Source of the DNA: Tubiluchus corallicola
Lineage: Eukaryota > Priapulida > Priapulimorpha > Priapulimorphida > Tubiluchidae
Length of the DNA: 64,000 nucleotides
NCBI GenBank assembly: GCA_030141605.1
Contig: JAQGDQ010000244.1
Span: forward strand, 273,745 to 337,744
Reading direction: 5' to 3'
The notes beneath the pieces were generated by a model that saw only the letters and a list, made by a program, of their open reading frames with translations, did no database searches and was not told the DNA's origin. Every line of letters starts with the position of its first letter. Position 1 is the first letter of the stretch. Positions 47,101 to 54,972 of the stretch are shown in pieces. The position numbers were made by a program, and so were the translations under genes.

Positions 47101-50079
47101 TAGGGTATTTATGACAAAGTTTCTTTTTGAAACGCATCGTTGATGGTAAATACAAATATTAGTAATTGTTGGTCTATATTTAAGTATGTTAAGCGTGACC
47201 AACTATATTCAATTAACTCATCAATTTAAGCGGAGTTTATGGTGGTATATTAATCAATATAATATTAGGCATATCCTGTAGTTAGTAGCTAATTATTTTG
47301 GCATAATGTGTGATCTAAAAATATGTGTCATGTAAATTCAATAGTTATGATGGATTCAATAGTTAATGCTCTATGTACACGTTGTGTGAAGCACTAATTT
47401 TATAGGCAGTTCACGCTTGTAGTTATTTTACTGATATTCCAGCGACTTTTTGTATGATTTGTTTAGTTACTAATGTTGCCTAACTTTAGAGATGAACAAC
47501 TAATACGCGTCTAGTTTAGTTTCGAATAAATAAGTGAAACGTATCTGATAATGGCACTACAAAAGTATGACTCTTTCCAATTAATCTGTTACCCATTCAT
47601 TGTCCAGTGTGATTAAGTTGACTTACTACAGAAGACGTTTGCATTAATTTTAATATGCAATGATTAACAATAGAATGTACCATAGATTTATTAAGCTACA
47701 TTGTCTACGAGAACGCTTTATATGTGTCAGATCAAACGAATCAATGCTTGTTGCAATTTACGGGAAAACCTGCAGCATTCATTTAAGGAAAGAACAAGTC
47801 ACTCAGCATGTTAAGTTTATTTTACTGTTTCACTTAAACGTAGAAAAATATAACAAAAAAAATCTGAATAAAGACTACCTAATAAGGATAAAGTTAGTTT
47901 GTACTACCACTGCACAAAAATTTCAAACTAAGTCAAATTTCTGCAGCTTAACTAATGCTCATGGAAAATATTAAAAAATATATATTTTTCTGAAAATTTA
48001 TTTTACTTTTTGATGCAAATTGACAGTGCGCTGCTATTCTTCGGTCGATGAGTGACGTCATTGGCGGAAAAATTTGGCGTTCAAAATGGCAGCGCTCAAG
48101 CGTGAAATGAACGTGACTTTAAAATGATTTTATTAATTACTCGAGGCTCTTATTTATTACCAAATCCTTCTAACATTTTTCGCGAACATTGAAATAAGCC
48201 GGTCTTGAACATGGCTGTCCATCAATATCACGTATAATATCTGTAGAATTTGTTGATGCTGGATGACTGGCAATCGTTTTTTTGTACTAGTTGTTGTGGA
48301 GATCGCTGGCATCTATTAGAATTACATTAGAATGTTCTGTTAGAATAATCGTCTTACCTTGTAGAATGTTCTGGAAAGAAACGTCTAGAATGTTCCCTGG
48401 CACCGTATATAAGGCGAAGCTGGCCGCTGACAGAGACACACGCTGATTCACACGGACGCCACTTGCACATTCTCTTCTATACTTGTATTTTCAGATACAT
48501 TTAAACGTTTTCCAGATTTTCACGTTTACTGTAATCATTTCGCGTTCCTTCATACTTTTGTGTTGTAGAATTCTCGCTTAATAAACTAGCTTAATTTGAC
48601 GAAGTGTTTTCTGGTTTTCTCTACGAGCCTTCCGAGAGAAACAAAACACAACACTAGTAGTACGATGTGCATGGATAGAAAGTCTAATTAAAGTAAAATA
48701 ATTCGATTAAAGTCTATTTATTCTTGTATCACCAATTTAATCAAAATCACCATTTAACACGGCTTTTATTTACTATTAATACTGCATCTAATAACCTTCT
48801 TTGTAATAGAACGAAACAAAAATGAATATTTGATCTACTTTATATTCAATGTTGCTTAAACTCAACGTGTACAACATTAATGCAATAGTTTCATTCTATG
48901 GTACAAATACTAACACTTGAATTCTGGCGGAACGCGTCGAGTGGCTAAATACTGAAGATTTCCTGAAAGTTGCAACAAGTATCATTTGTTTTATTTGACC
49001 TGTATAAAGAGCATTGTTAGAAACAACACCTTAGGCTTTTAGTTCTACAATATATTCTAATCTGCTTAAACTTAACACATGTCCAATGTTAATGCGAGAG
49101 TTTCATTCATTAGCACACATCCAAACTGCAACACTGATACAGTTTTTCCTTTAAATTGCAAGAAGTATTGATTTAACAAGCAATAAAGTGTACTATTGCA
49201 CATTTTTTATTGATTTGCAGTCATGCCACGCCATCTATAGCTTGGAGAGCAGGTTCTAAACCACTGTGGAAGAAAGAGATAGCTGGAGAAAGGGACATGC
49301 TGAGCTCGTACGGTAAAATTGACAAAACTGAAATACGTGGCCTGCGAGCACCATACCTTGCCATTAACGGGGATGTGACGTTTGACATGATGAAAGAAGA
49401 GGGATTTATGTACGACTCCTCAATGCCTACTGCAGCAAATGAGGTGACAATGTGGCCATACAGCATGGATTTTGGCACACAGCACAGGTGTACAGTGGAA
49501 CCTTGTCCGAAAAAAAGCTATCCCGGAATTTGGGAAATTCCTATGAATGCCCTCAATGGCGACCTCGGTTCTTCCTGTGCCATGGTTGATGGATGCCAGT
49601 ACCCCAAAACTAAGGGCGACGCTCTTCGACTTTTTAAGGACAATTTTCTGCGACATTACAAGAACAAAATACCGTTCCTGCTGGCATTCCATGCCGGATG
49701 GCTCCGAACGCCAAAATTCCTTGAAGCTTTCGAGATATTTTTGAACGAAATCGTGCAAAAGGAAGACACATGGATTGTCACAAACTATCAAGTTTTACAG
49801 TGGGTACAAAATCCCACAAAATTATCTGACTTGGACAACTTCGAACCGTTCAAGTGCAATGTGGACTACCGTCAGGGGTCCTGTCCTGAGCCAACGCAAT
49901 GTCGGTACCAGGTTGGTTTTGATACATATTATATGCAGACATGCACTAAAGACTGTCCTCTTCATTATCCCTGGGTGGACCATCCAGGTGGTGAAGAGTG
50001 TTCCCTGAACTGTGAAGTTACCAACAAGATTAAGAAGAGTGAAAGATATGAGGAATTGTTCCGGCGACTTCGTGGATGA
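27544..50079 (+). CDS. Chitin deacetylase, secreted, CBM14 plus CE4 catalytic domain (6 exons)
   Basis: I join exons 27544-27607, 38243-38473, 39894-40019, 42305-42474, 46101-46234 and 49221-50079 into a 527-aa protein; all phases agree. Residues 1-21 form a signal peptide. A CBM14/peritrophin-A chitin-binding domain has its six Cys at 36, 48, 54, 64, 77 and 85. A basic linker follows (99-140), with no LDLa module. The CE4 polysaccharide deacetylase domain carries TFDD (181-184), HSISH (metal His 239 and 243), RAPY (284-287) and FHAGW (398-402). It ends in a Cys-rich tail typical of animal chitin deacetylases. It would remove acetyl groups from chitin outside the cell, producing chitosan in cuticle, gut lining or shell matrix. 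Intron 5 uses a GC donor. The 10.6-kb intron 1 is packed with repeats. The exon 1 assignment is the least certain part. Confidence 0.9.
29072..29127. repeat. (TC)n microsatellite
   Basis: About 56 bp of CT repeats in chitin deacetylase intron 1. Confidence 0.96.
30246..30825. repeat. 52-bp minisatellite, about 11 copies
   Basis: The unit contains GCTATTGTAGTAACCAAGCT and ATCTTAAGCATCTTT...ACAA..TTGCATAT. Variant positions (TTTCAC or TGTGAC; ATCTTG or ACCTTG) sort into early and late copies. It lies in chitin deacetylase intron 1. Confidence 0.96.
31670..31945. repeat. Tandem duplication, two diverged units of about 130-140 bp
   Basis: Both units run from GACGTCAGAAACTAACCACA to ACATCAT, with about 10 percent difference by eye. 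A third unit begins at 31930 and is cut short. Confidence 0.85.
32412..32536. mobile_element. Small pogo/Tc1-like MITE
   Basis: 125 bp with ends CAGTTAGGTT and, inverted, CAGTGAGGTT, flanked by TA on both sides (32410-32411 and 32537-32538). The subterminal TTCGAACTTCTATAATACGA resembles pogo-type ends. Confidence 0.6.
33378..33933 (-). ncRNA. Possible 5S-headed Pol III unit (5S plus GC-rich body)
   Basis: On the minus strand the 5S-like head (33933-33814) is followed without any run of four T by a G+C-rich 400-bp segment unlike its AT-rich surroundings. The first T-run that could stop Pol III is at 33378-33383. This is the layout of a SINE3-like or chimeric transcript. Short frames in the body have no recognised product. 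The alternative is a 5S pseudogene beside an unrelated GC-rich insert. Confidence 0.45.
33814..33933 (-). rRNA. 5S rRNA gene or close 5S-derived copy
   Basis: Exactly 120 nt, starting GACTACGGC and ending GTGCTGTAGGCTT. The internal promoter is preserved: AAATTAAGCAACG (A box/IE area), GCCTGGTTAGTACTT, and ATGGGTGACCGCC (C box). The ends pair as in the 5S stem I. No T-run follows the 3' end, which argues that this is a dispersed or SINE-type copy and not a standard array gene. Confidence 0.85.
34395..34838 (+). repeat. Probable retroelement 3' tail region with internal duplication
   Basis: Two related segments, each with a GGATGTATTGCA.T.TGTTGTG-type stretch, start near 34446 and 34660. The block ends in a TATTCTATTC-type tail, as in many LINE 3' ends. 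No coding part adjoins it. Confidence 0.45.
35236..35487. mobile_element. Fold-back element, copy 2 (right arm only)
   Basis: Carries the same 60-bp units and the right terminus GTGTAAAACCTATA as copy 1 (right arm 22080-22524) but has no left arm. Truncated copy in chitin deacetylase intron 1. Confidence 0.85.
35575..35885 (-). pseudogene. LINE reverse transcriptase fragment
   Basis: Minus-strand frames read [10 protein letters not shown] (RT catalytic YADD) near 35870, then a frame change, then [13 protein letters not shown] and [20 protein letters not shown] to 35583. These are the RT palm and thumb segments of a non-LTR element. It is a short, frame-broken relic. Confidence 0.75.
36210..36745 (+). 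repeat. Dispersed repeat family B, copy 1
   Basis: Shares GGAAAGAACAA, CACTTAAAC.TAGAAAAATA, TGACGTCATTGG.GG and CGTGAACATTGAAATAAGCC-type segments in the same order with 47780-48205. Function unknown; spacing inside differs. Confidence 0.7.
36809..36825 (-). other. LINE 3'-terminal hairpin
   Basis: A perfect inverted repeat CCGTCGT-CAA-ACGACGG with a 3-nt loop, 12 nt from the element's 3' end. Stem-loops at this place are recognised by the RT in stringent-type LINEs, so this may be the template-recognition element. Confidence 0.6.
36919..37953 (-). pseudogene. LINE reverse transcriptase C-terminal half, frameshifted
   Basis: Frame 1 (37953-37509) has RT motifs [10 protein letters not shown] and [11 protein letters not shown]. 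Frame 2 (37549-37337) has YLGGTVTND...KAAATFGGL and [12 protein letters not shown]. Frame 3 (37326-36919) has [25 protein letters not shown] and GRPFKRYKD. The pieces follow each other in the normal order of one protein. Confidence 0.9.
38243..38473 (+). CDS. Chitin deacetylase exon 2 (CBM14 domain)
   Basis: Acceptor ATCTTTCAG, donor G|GTGAGT. Cys spacing 11-5-9-12-7 fits CBM14, with aromatic residues in [11 protein letters not shown] and [13 protein letters not shown]. Confidence 0.93.
38765..39375 (+). repeat. Dispersed repeat family A, copy 2
   Basis: Aligns in inverse orientation to 8825-9445 and in the same orientation to 42775-43310. Lies in chitin deacetylase intron 2. Confidence 0.75.
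39894..40019 (+). CDS. Chitin deacetylase exon 3 (basic linker)
   Basis: 126 nt between TGCTTTAG and G|GTAGAA, phase 1 at both sides, open in the needed frame. Encodes a Lys/Arg-rich linker ([20 protein letters not shown] and onward). Supported by phase and openness, not by a domain match. Confidence 0.75.
40106..40715. repeat. About 150-bp tandem repeat, 4 copies
   Basis: Each unit contains GAAAGACTTATGTAA, AACGTGTCTGTTTCAC, CCAGCGTG.GCCAGAAACG and AACAATGTTAAGCAA. Units differ by few bases. A diverged single relative lies at 44870-45020. Confidence 0.93.
42305..42474 (+). CDS. Chitin deacetylase exon 4 (start of CE4 domain, TFDD)
   Basis: Acceptor TTTTCCTCAG, donor AGG|GTGAGT. Encodes CSLPVCSC...[12 protein letters not shown], the entry to the NodB-type barrel with the metal-binding Asp. 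Confidence 0.92.
42775..43310 (+). repeat. Dispersed repeat family A, copy 3
   Basis: Same landmarks as copies 1 and 2, about 15-20 percent diverged by eye. In chitin deacetylase intron 4. Confidence 0.72.
43660..43795 (+). mobile_element. LINE 3' end with (AAG)n tail
   Basis: Contains GAAGAACTTACACTGTTAGC and GAGTGGGTGGAATACTCTAA and ends in a run of AAG. The same segment occurs inverted at about 58300-58375, next to a recognisable LINE coding relic, which identifies it as that family's 3' UTR. Confidence 0.65.
43908..44847. repeat. 44-bp minisatellite, about 21 copies
   Basis: The unit holds AAAATTGTATTTGAATGCAC, ATCCCTACTACTTAAAGGG and GAGAG. Blocks of variants (ACTCAAAG, CTGCTACTAAAAGGAAG) are repeated as multi-unit sets, so part of the array was amplified in larger steps. 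Confidence 0.96.
45500..45895. mobile_element. Fold-back element, copy 3
   Basis: 396 bp with both termini (TATAGGTTTTACATGTCAAA and its inverse). Left arm near identical to copy 1; right arm with only about one 60-bp unit. In chitin deacetylase intron 4. Confidence 0.88.
45935..46035 (-). mobile_element. tRNA-derived sequence (SINE head or tRNA pseudogene)
   Basis: The minus strand has an A-box-like GGGTGGTCGAGTG and a B box GAGTTCGAGTC about 30 nt later. Acceptor-stem pairing is not convincing, so a functional tRNA is unlikely. Confidence 0.5.
46101..46234 (+). CDS. Chitin deacetylase exon 5 (first His of the HxxxH site)
   Basis: Acceptor TTTTTTGCAG. Encodes [20 protein letters not shown] and GHEIASHSI. 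The donor is AAG|GCAAGT, a GC-type 5' splice site splitting the motif codon. Confidence 0.9.
47780..48205 (+). repeat. Dispersed repeat family B, copy 2
   Basis: Counterpart of 36210-36745. The 104-residue frame at 47660-47974 overlaps it and has no recognisable features. Confidence 0.7.
48292..48653 (+). mobile_element. Solo LTR with heat-shock-like promoter, chitin deacetylase intron 5
   Basis: 362 bp from TGTTGTGGAGATC to ACACAACA, with TG...CA ends and a perfect 5-bp target duplication CTAGT (48287-48291 and 48654-48658). TATATAAG at 48406-48413 and AATAAA at 48580-48585 mark U3/R/U5. No internal coding region adjoins it. Same strand as the host gene, 567 bp before its last exon. Its start resembles the LTR at 5219-5609 (TGTGGAGAT, GCATCTAT), so the two may be related families. 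Confidence 0.88.
48330..48395 (+). promoter_or_regulatory. Cluster of heat-shock-element-like sites in the LTR
   Basis: GAATGTTC occurs at 48330-48337, 48364-48371 and 48388-48395. The middle one continues as GAAtgTTCtgGAA (48364-48376), a perfect three-unit HSE with correct 2-nt spacing, plus a fourth GAA at 48378-48380. All lie just upstream of the TATA box at 48406. Confidence 0.65.
49221..50079 (+). CDS. Chitin deacetylase exon 6 (rest of CE4 domain and C-terminus)
   Basis: Acceptor GATTTGCAG, stop TGA 50077-50079. Starts with the second metal His and encodes RGLRAPY, YDSSMP, WEIPMN, FHAGWL and a Cys-rich tail ending FRRLRG. Confidence 0.95.
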
Positions 50080-50223
50080 GGGTAACAATAATAACCAATA
50101 TCAGGTTTTGTCCTGTGATATATGGAAGTCGCTCAACCTGACGAAATCAGCGAATGGCATAAATTGAGCGTCGCTTAAACCGAACCAACTACATCTGAAT
50201 TTGTAATCATTGTATCTATTAAT

Positions 50224-50229
50224 ATTAAA
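50224..50229 (+). promoter_or_regulatory. Variant poly(A) signal of the chitin deacetylase gene
   Basis: ATTAAA, the commonest alternative to AATAAA, 145 nt after the stop codon. Confidence 0.45.
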
Positions 50230-50392
50230 GTGTACAGACACACTTTTGTAAGAGGTTCAAGGTGTTTCTTGTAAATTCACCCAAACTCCCCTAAAAATAA
50301 TAATGATGATGATGATGATGACGAAGATAATTTTACAGTTGTCCAATGGAAGGAACACGAAGGTTTTAATTGCTAAAATTATCTTGTGCTAC

Positions 50393-50408
50393 TATCACTA
50401 CTACTTTC

Positions 50409-50444
<36 letters not shown>

Positions 50445-50657
50445 TCCTACTACTACTACTACTAGCACTGCTACTACTACTACGACTACTACCACTACGA
50501 CTACTACTACTACTACCACTACTACTTTCCTACTACTGCTGCTGCTGCTGCTACTACTACTACTACTACTACTAGTACTACTACGACTACTACCACTACT
50601 ACTACTACTACTACTACCACTACTACTTTCCTACTACTGCTGCTGCTGCTGCTGCTG

Positions 50658-50716
<59 letters not shown>
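50393..50716. repeat. Interrupted (CTA)n array
   Basis: About 320 bp of CTA triplets with TTC and CTG-block interruptions; a unit of about 110 bp (CTTTCC...GCTGCTGCTG) is repeated. It is the reverse-complement counterpart of the (TAG)n array at 12874-13458. Confidence 0.97.
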
Positions 50717-50717
<1 letters not shown>

Positions 50718-50930
50718 TATTATTATAATTATAACGTCTTTTAGATAAACAATTAACATAAACTTTTGCAGACTATAACTAGCAATATTACATCTACATA
50801 ACAGAGACCACGCGCAAGGCAGGGCAACGGCAGGTACAATTTTTAAAGTCTTTGGTAACCTCGCCGCAGTATCGAACTCACAACTTCCCAGTCTGAAAGC
50901 AGACGCGCGACTACAAGTTCAGGTTTTTCG
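50716..50930 (-). mobile_element. tRNA-derived SINE, copy 2, with (CTA)n at its 3' end
   Basis: On the minus strand it reads the same family as 12690-12873: B box GAGTTCGATAC, TTGTACCTGCCGTTGCCC, then AAAAGACGTTATAAT and the triplet array. It has about 42 bp more between the TGCCTTGC and TGCAAAAGTTT segments. Confidence 0.75.
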
Positions 50931-52039
50931 AATTTGGGGCATAATTTAGGATTCAGTTTGACCTCTTCCAAGTTCACGATTTTAATGCCAGGAAAAACTC
51001 ATAATTTCATTTTGTTTCCGACATTTGAACAGTTTCTATACAATAGCAAGTTCACTTAGCTGTTCTAATTTGACAAAAATGCGTGATCCGTATTCATTCG
51101 AACGTGATCCCTATCGTCCGAATACGCACACGCAGCAATACGCAGACGGGAAACCGCCGTTGCCTAGGTGATTATAGCGAGTTTTCAAGTTTCCGGTGAC
51201 CATTTTCGCTGTTTAGCTTTCTGAAAATTTTAGTTAGGTGAGTTTTAGCTGACCTGCAAACATTTTTTGCACTTCAATTTTTGAGAGGTGGAAGAAGCAT
51301 GTGGTTATGTGTTGTGCATCTAACTGCAGTTCTTTCTTAAATGATGATACCTGCCATATTGTTCTCTTCCTTGTAAAATGTTATGCACTCAAAACCTGTT
51401 TTCTTTTCCGTCTAATACTGTAATAGAACAATAATAAGCTAATGCCGCTGCTGTAAATACCACGCTCAAATTTCGACAGAAACGTGGCTTCCAAAAATTA
51501 TTGCTTGCAATGTTCACAAATAACGACCAAAAATGGTGAAAAGAGCGCCGTGAGCTTTGTTAATATGCATAGTCTTTATGAGCACACAGAAACAGTCAAT
51601 ACGCATCATGCATTACGTGCGCATGGAGCGTGTAGCTTTAGTGTTAGCGACATGTTAAAAGTGTTAAGAAGTAAGAACAAAAAGGCAAAGAAGCATGTTA
51701 TACAATGTTGTAATTTAATAAACATTATTAGGAACGCAAGTGAAAGCGATTACAGAAACATTTTGATAGAACCACATAGGCAAACGTATACACACAGGTA
51801 AACCTAAACATTCTAAATATGGAATATACCTGTACAACACGATGCAAAAAGCTATAATAATACTTATATACTAAAGTACAAATCATAAATGCTTCACTTT
51901 CCTCCTAATTACAAATGATAATTAAATGACCACTGAAAATGGCATTGAATGACAAATTTGTGATATTTGCAGAAATGATTGTAATATTCTAACATTTCCC
52001 ATGTTTGATAGTTATGCTTATCCCAGTTAACATACAGTT
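50931..52039. other. Non-coding stretch; one unassigned frame
   Basis: A 105-residue plus-strand frame at 51484-51801 is Cys- and His-containing but has no recognised domain. Its coding status is doubtful. Confidence 0.35.
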
Positions 52040-52310
52040 AAAATCAAAAGCTTAGTTTAAGATGGATGAGACATCTTGTACAACTACCAGAAGACAGCAC
52101 GTTAAAATTAACTTTCAAAGAAGCACTGAAGAAGGAAAGAAACCACAAGGAGGATAGCTGCTGGCTTACGTCAGTTTCATCCATAAAGATCTTATCAACA
52201 CACCATTAGGCAACAAAAACACAGACACGGGAGGATTGCAGGTCACAGGGCGGCTTGGACTAGTGATTGCAAGCATCGTGTCAGAGGACGTATGACTCCA
52301 GGAATGAAAT
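52040..52310 (+). pseudogene. LINE C-terminal coding relic
   Basis: The plus strand reads RWMRHLVQLPEDSTLKLTFK then EALKKE, the RT C-terminal segment that follows the thumb in LINEs (compare LRWLEHLLRLPNEAPVRIAF on the minus strand near 58540). Stops follow, so it is a relic. Confidence 0.6.
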
Positions 52311-53500
52311 GAATGATGAACTAACAAATTGTCATTACAAGGTTCGTTTCCGAATTGCAAAAAGTTAAACACTGATTATGAGGACTAATGTCATTGAAGG
52401 AGATACGGAAAAACACAACAGTTCGGCAAAATATGGCAAATTTAAAGTCAAATCCTTTTAAAAATATTCTTAAAAAATAAAAAGATAAAAATACAAGATA
52501 TGAATACAAACCACATGAATAATTTGCTACAAAAGCTCAAGTAGTCAGCTGAAATATTGTAGAATCATTCATGGATTAAAAACAACCAAACGATTGGCAT
52601 CTTTGAGTAAAATGAAAGAAGAGCTTTCTGTAACATTGTTTCTGAAACATTCTAATATTAAACCTAAAATGTAGCATAGTTCAAATGGAGTAACACACTT
52701 TATACACACATTTAAAATAAAGTTGAAACTAATATAAGTTAAAACATGACCCTGGAATTCAAAGAAATTAAACATTTGTCAAAACTCTTTTGAACTTATA
52801 AAGTAAGGCATGCCCCACGTTGCATGATAAATTTAATATTGCCATGGGAAATGCATGTAGAACAGTCACTCATATTTAAAAATATAAGCGGCTGCTACAC
52901 AACGTAATTTTTAACACTAATACACTTCAGAAAATTTCACTTCCTAGCTCTTAAACGACAGCACAGCAGTGAATATGTTTTTTGCTAACAGAAGCAATAC
53001 AAAACGCTGAGGGCGCCACTCAATGACAAGAACATGGAAGCATCGTATGTACTAGTATGTCTTTAAAAATGGAAAGATACGCCTTTACATAATCAGGCTC
53101 GATTATAGACATGCGTTAAAGTCACGCGCCTCAACTAGACATATTATTTCGTCACTATAATCATTAATACGCTTATTACGATTGTAAATGAAGCAAAGAT
53201 CACCTTACTCATCAGTTACATATGAATACAACTGTAAGAATACATAATTACACCATATGAAGAAACAAATACTAAACTATGCTCTGTACTGAGATTACTG
53301 TATTTAATATACATTTATAATTATATGAATTTGAAGCCGTTATGCAGTTGACAGCAGTAAGAAGCAGTAACAGCGCATACAAGTATCGATCTAAGTCTGG
53401 ACCTACAGCATTTTACATCAACGAAGCCACATCTATTAATTTTTAAGAGATTCTTATACATGAACATACATACCCAGCATATGGAGCAAATTGTGCATCT
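52311..53500. other. Non-coding stretch, nothing recognised
   Basis: AT-rich sequence. May include 3' UTR of the minus-strand gene ending at 54915, but no poly(A) signal is assigned. Confidence 0.35.
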
Positions 53501-53502
53501 AA

Positions 53503-53654
53503 CTAGCATTCGGACTAGCGAGTTTTCTCGCCGAGCAACTAGAGAGCATGTTCACACATGACACGTGCAGTCACCTCGCAGAAGCTATCACAGAGTTTGT
53601 GAGAGCTGTCAGAGGGAAAACTCGTGAGAGAAAACTCGCTAGTCCGAACGCTAG
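53503..53654. mobile_element. Small fold-back MITE with about 28-bp TIRs
   Basis: 152 bp. The left end CTAGCATTCGGACTAGCGAG and the inverted right end CTAGCGTTCGGACTAGCGAG differ at one site and continue into TTTTCTC. No target duplication beyond a palindromic CTAG. Confidence 0.7.
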
Positions 53655-54009
53655 TCGCTAGTAAGCTTTCTTGACAACTGCATATATACATGCAAATTAC
53701 ACGAGGAGGTAAATATGTCCACTTGAACATAGCGAAAAATACCGCAACTGCACACACCAACACGCTTATAGAAGAAATGTCAGCACATCAAAATTTAATA
53801 TCTATTATGCAAGGGTACTATTGTTTATAGCACTTAGTAACTAAACAGTAGACTTTTCCCACAGATACACGTTGGAACATGCACTTAGAATATCGACAAT
53901 ACTTCACAACCGCATTTTGAGGAATGTAATAAAATCATCTTATAAATACATACACACAATTTTTTATACATCATATATTAGGCTAGGCAGGCCATTAACT
54001 ACTGCACGT

Positions 54010-54053
54010 GCTCATTCACACGCGCGCACACACACACACACACACGCACACAC
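54010..54053. repeat. (CA)n microsatellite
   Basis: Short interrupted CA/CACG run of about 45 bp. Confidence 0.85.
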
Positions 54054-54914
54054 AAAATTTGTAAACTGTAACTCACAATTTATTCAAATTTTTCAATTTT
54101 CTAATTTTTGTAAGTTCTAATTCAAATAGCTAATACCATGTTACCTGTAGATTCAATGTGTACCTTTGGCAATTTTAAAACACAAGGAGACAGTGCGGCC
54201 ATTTTTCTACCAAATGACGAAAAATGATTTACAAGCATGAAGTCTACATTACAGTCTAAACACAGCCAGTAAGCAAACAGCTTAATATTTCAAAGAAAAC
54301 AAAAAAAACTGCAAAAATATTAAACGATTTTATCAAAGCTTAATATTGTGGCTAGCTTGCCGCTATTCTGTTTTTGTAACCAGAACGAACAGTGCAATTA
54401 CTATATACATTGCAATGCCACACAAAACACAAATAACCTGCGTTTCGGTTCCAAGTATTAACTACACAATGCTTCACACACTCAGCTTTAGAAGAAAATA
54501 TACTTTTCACAGAGTAAAAACCTTTTTACAAATAAAAGAAATTCTAAACTAAGACGTAGATCAAAACACAATAGTACGCAGCTAAATACACCTACCGTAA
54601 AGTGGCAAAGTTTGCTCGTCAAAATATACAAATTATTTAGAAACGCTACCTAAATACGAAATAGAACAAGTTAACATTCCCATGATTCATGTTGCGGTTG
54701 TTGTGCCGAAACCGTGCGGAGACGCCTGCTGCCATCTGCTGACTAGAAATATCCTTTAAATGCATTGAATGTGTCGCATCGCTCAGGATGCACGGCGCCC
54801 TCTGTTGGTCTTTTGAGCAATAATCGGTTGCATAGCAACGTGATGTCACAGCAAAGCAACGGTGTCGGTATAACGTGTTTTAGTTTACTGCATAGGAATG
54901 TTAGCGGTGAGAAT

Positions 54915-54972
54915 TTACTTGTGATCTTCTTCATCACATCTTTCTTTATCGGGCGTTTGAATTTCTTCCGTC
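54915..54972 (-). CDS. Last exon of the unidentified acidic-tail gene
   Basis: 58 nt of coding sequence to TAA at 54915-54917. Composition matches the preceding exon, and the phase is correct. Confidence 0.5.

Noticed and set aside
47660-47974. 104-residue plus-strand frame
   Set aside because: Overlaps a dispersed repeat whose other copy (36210-36745) does not keep the frame.
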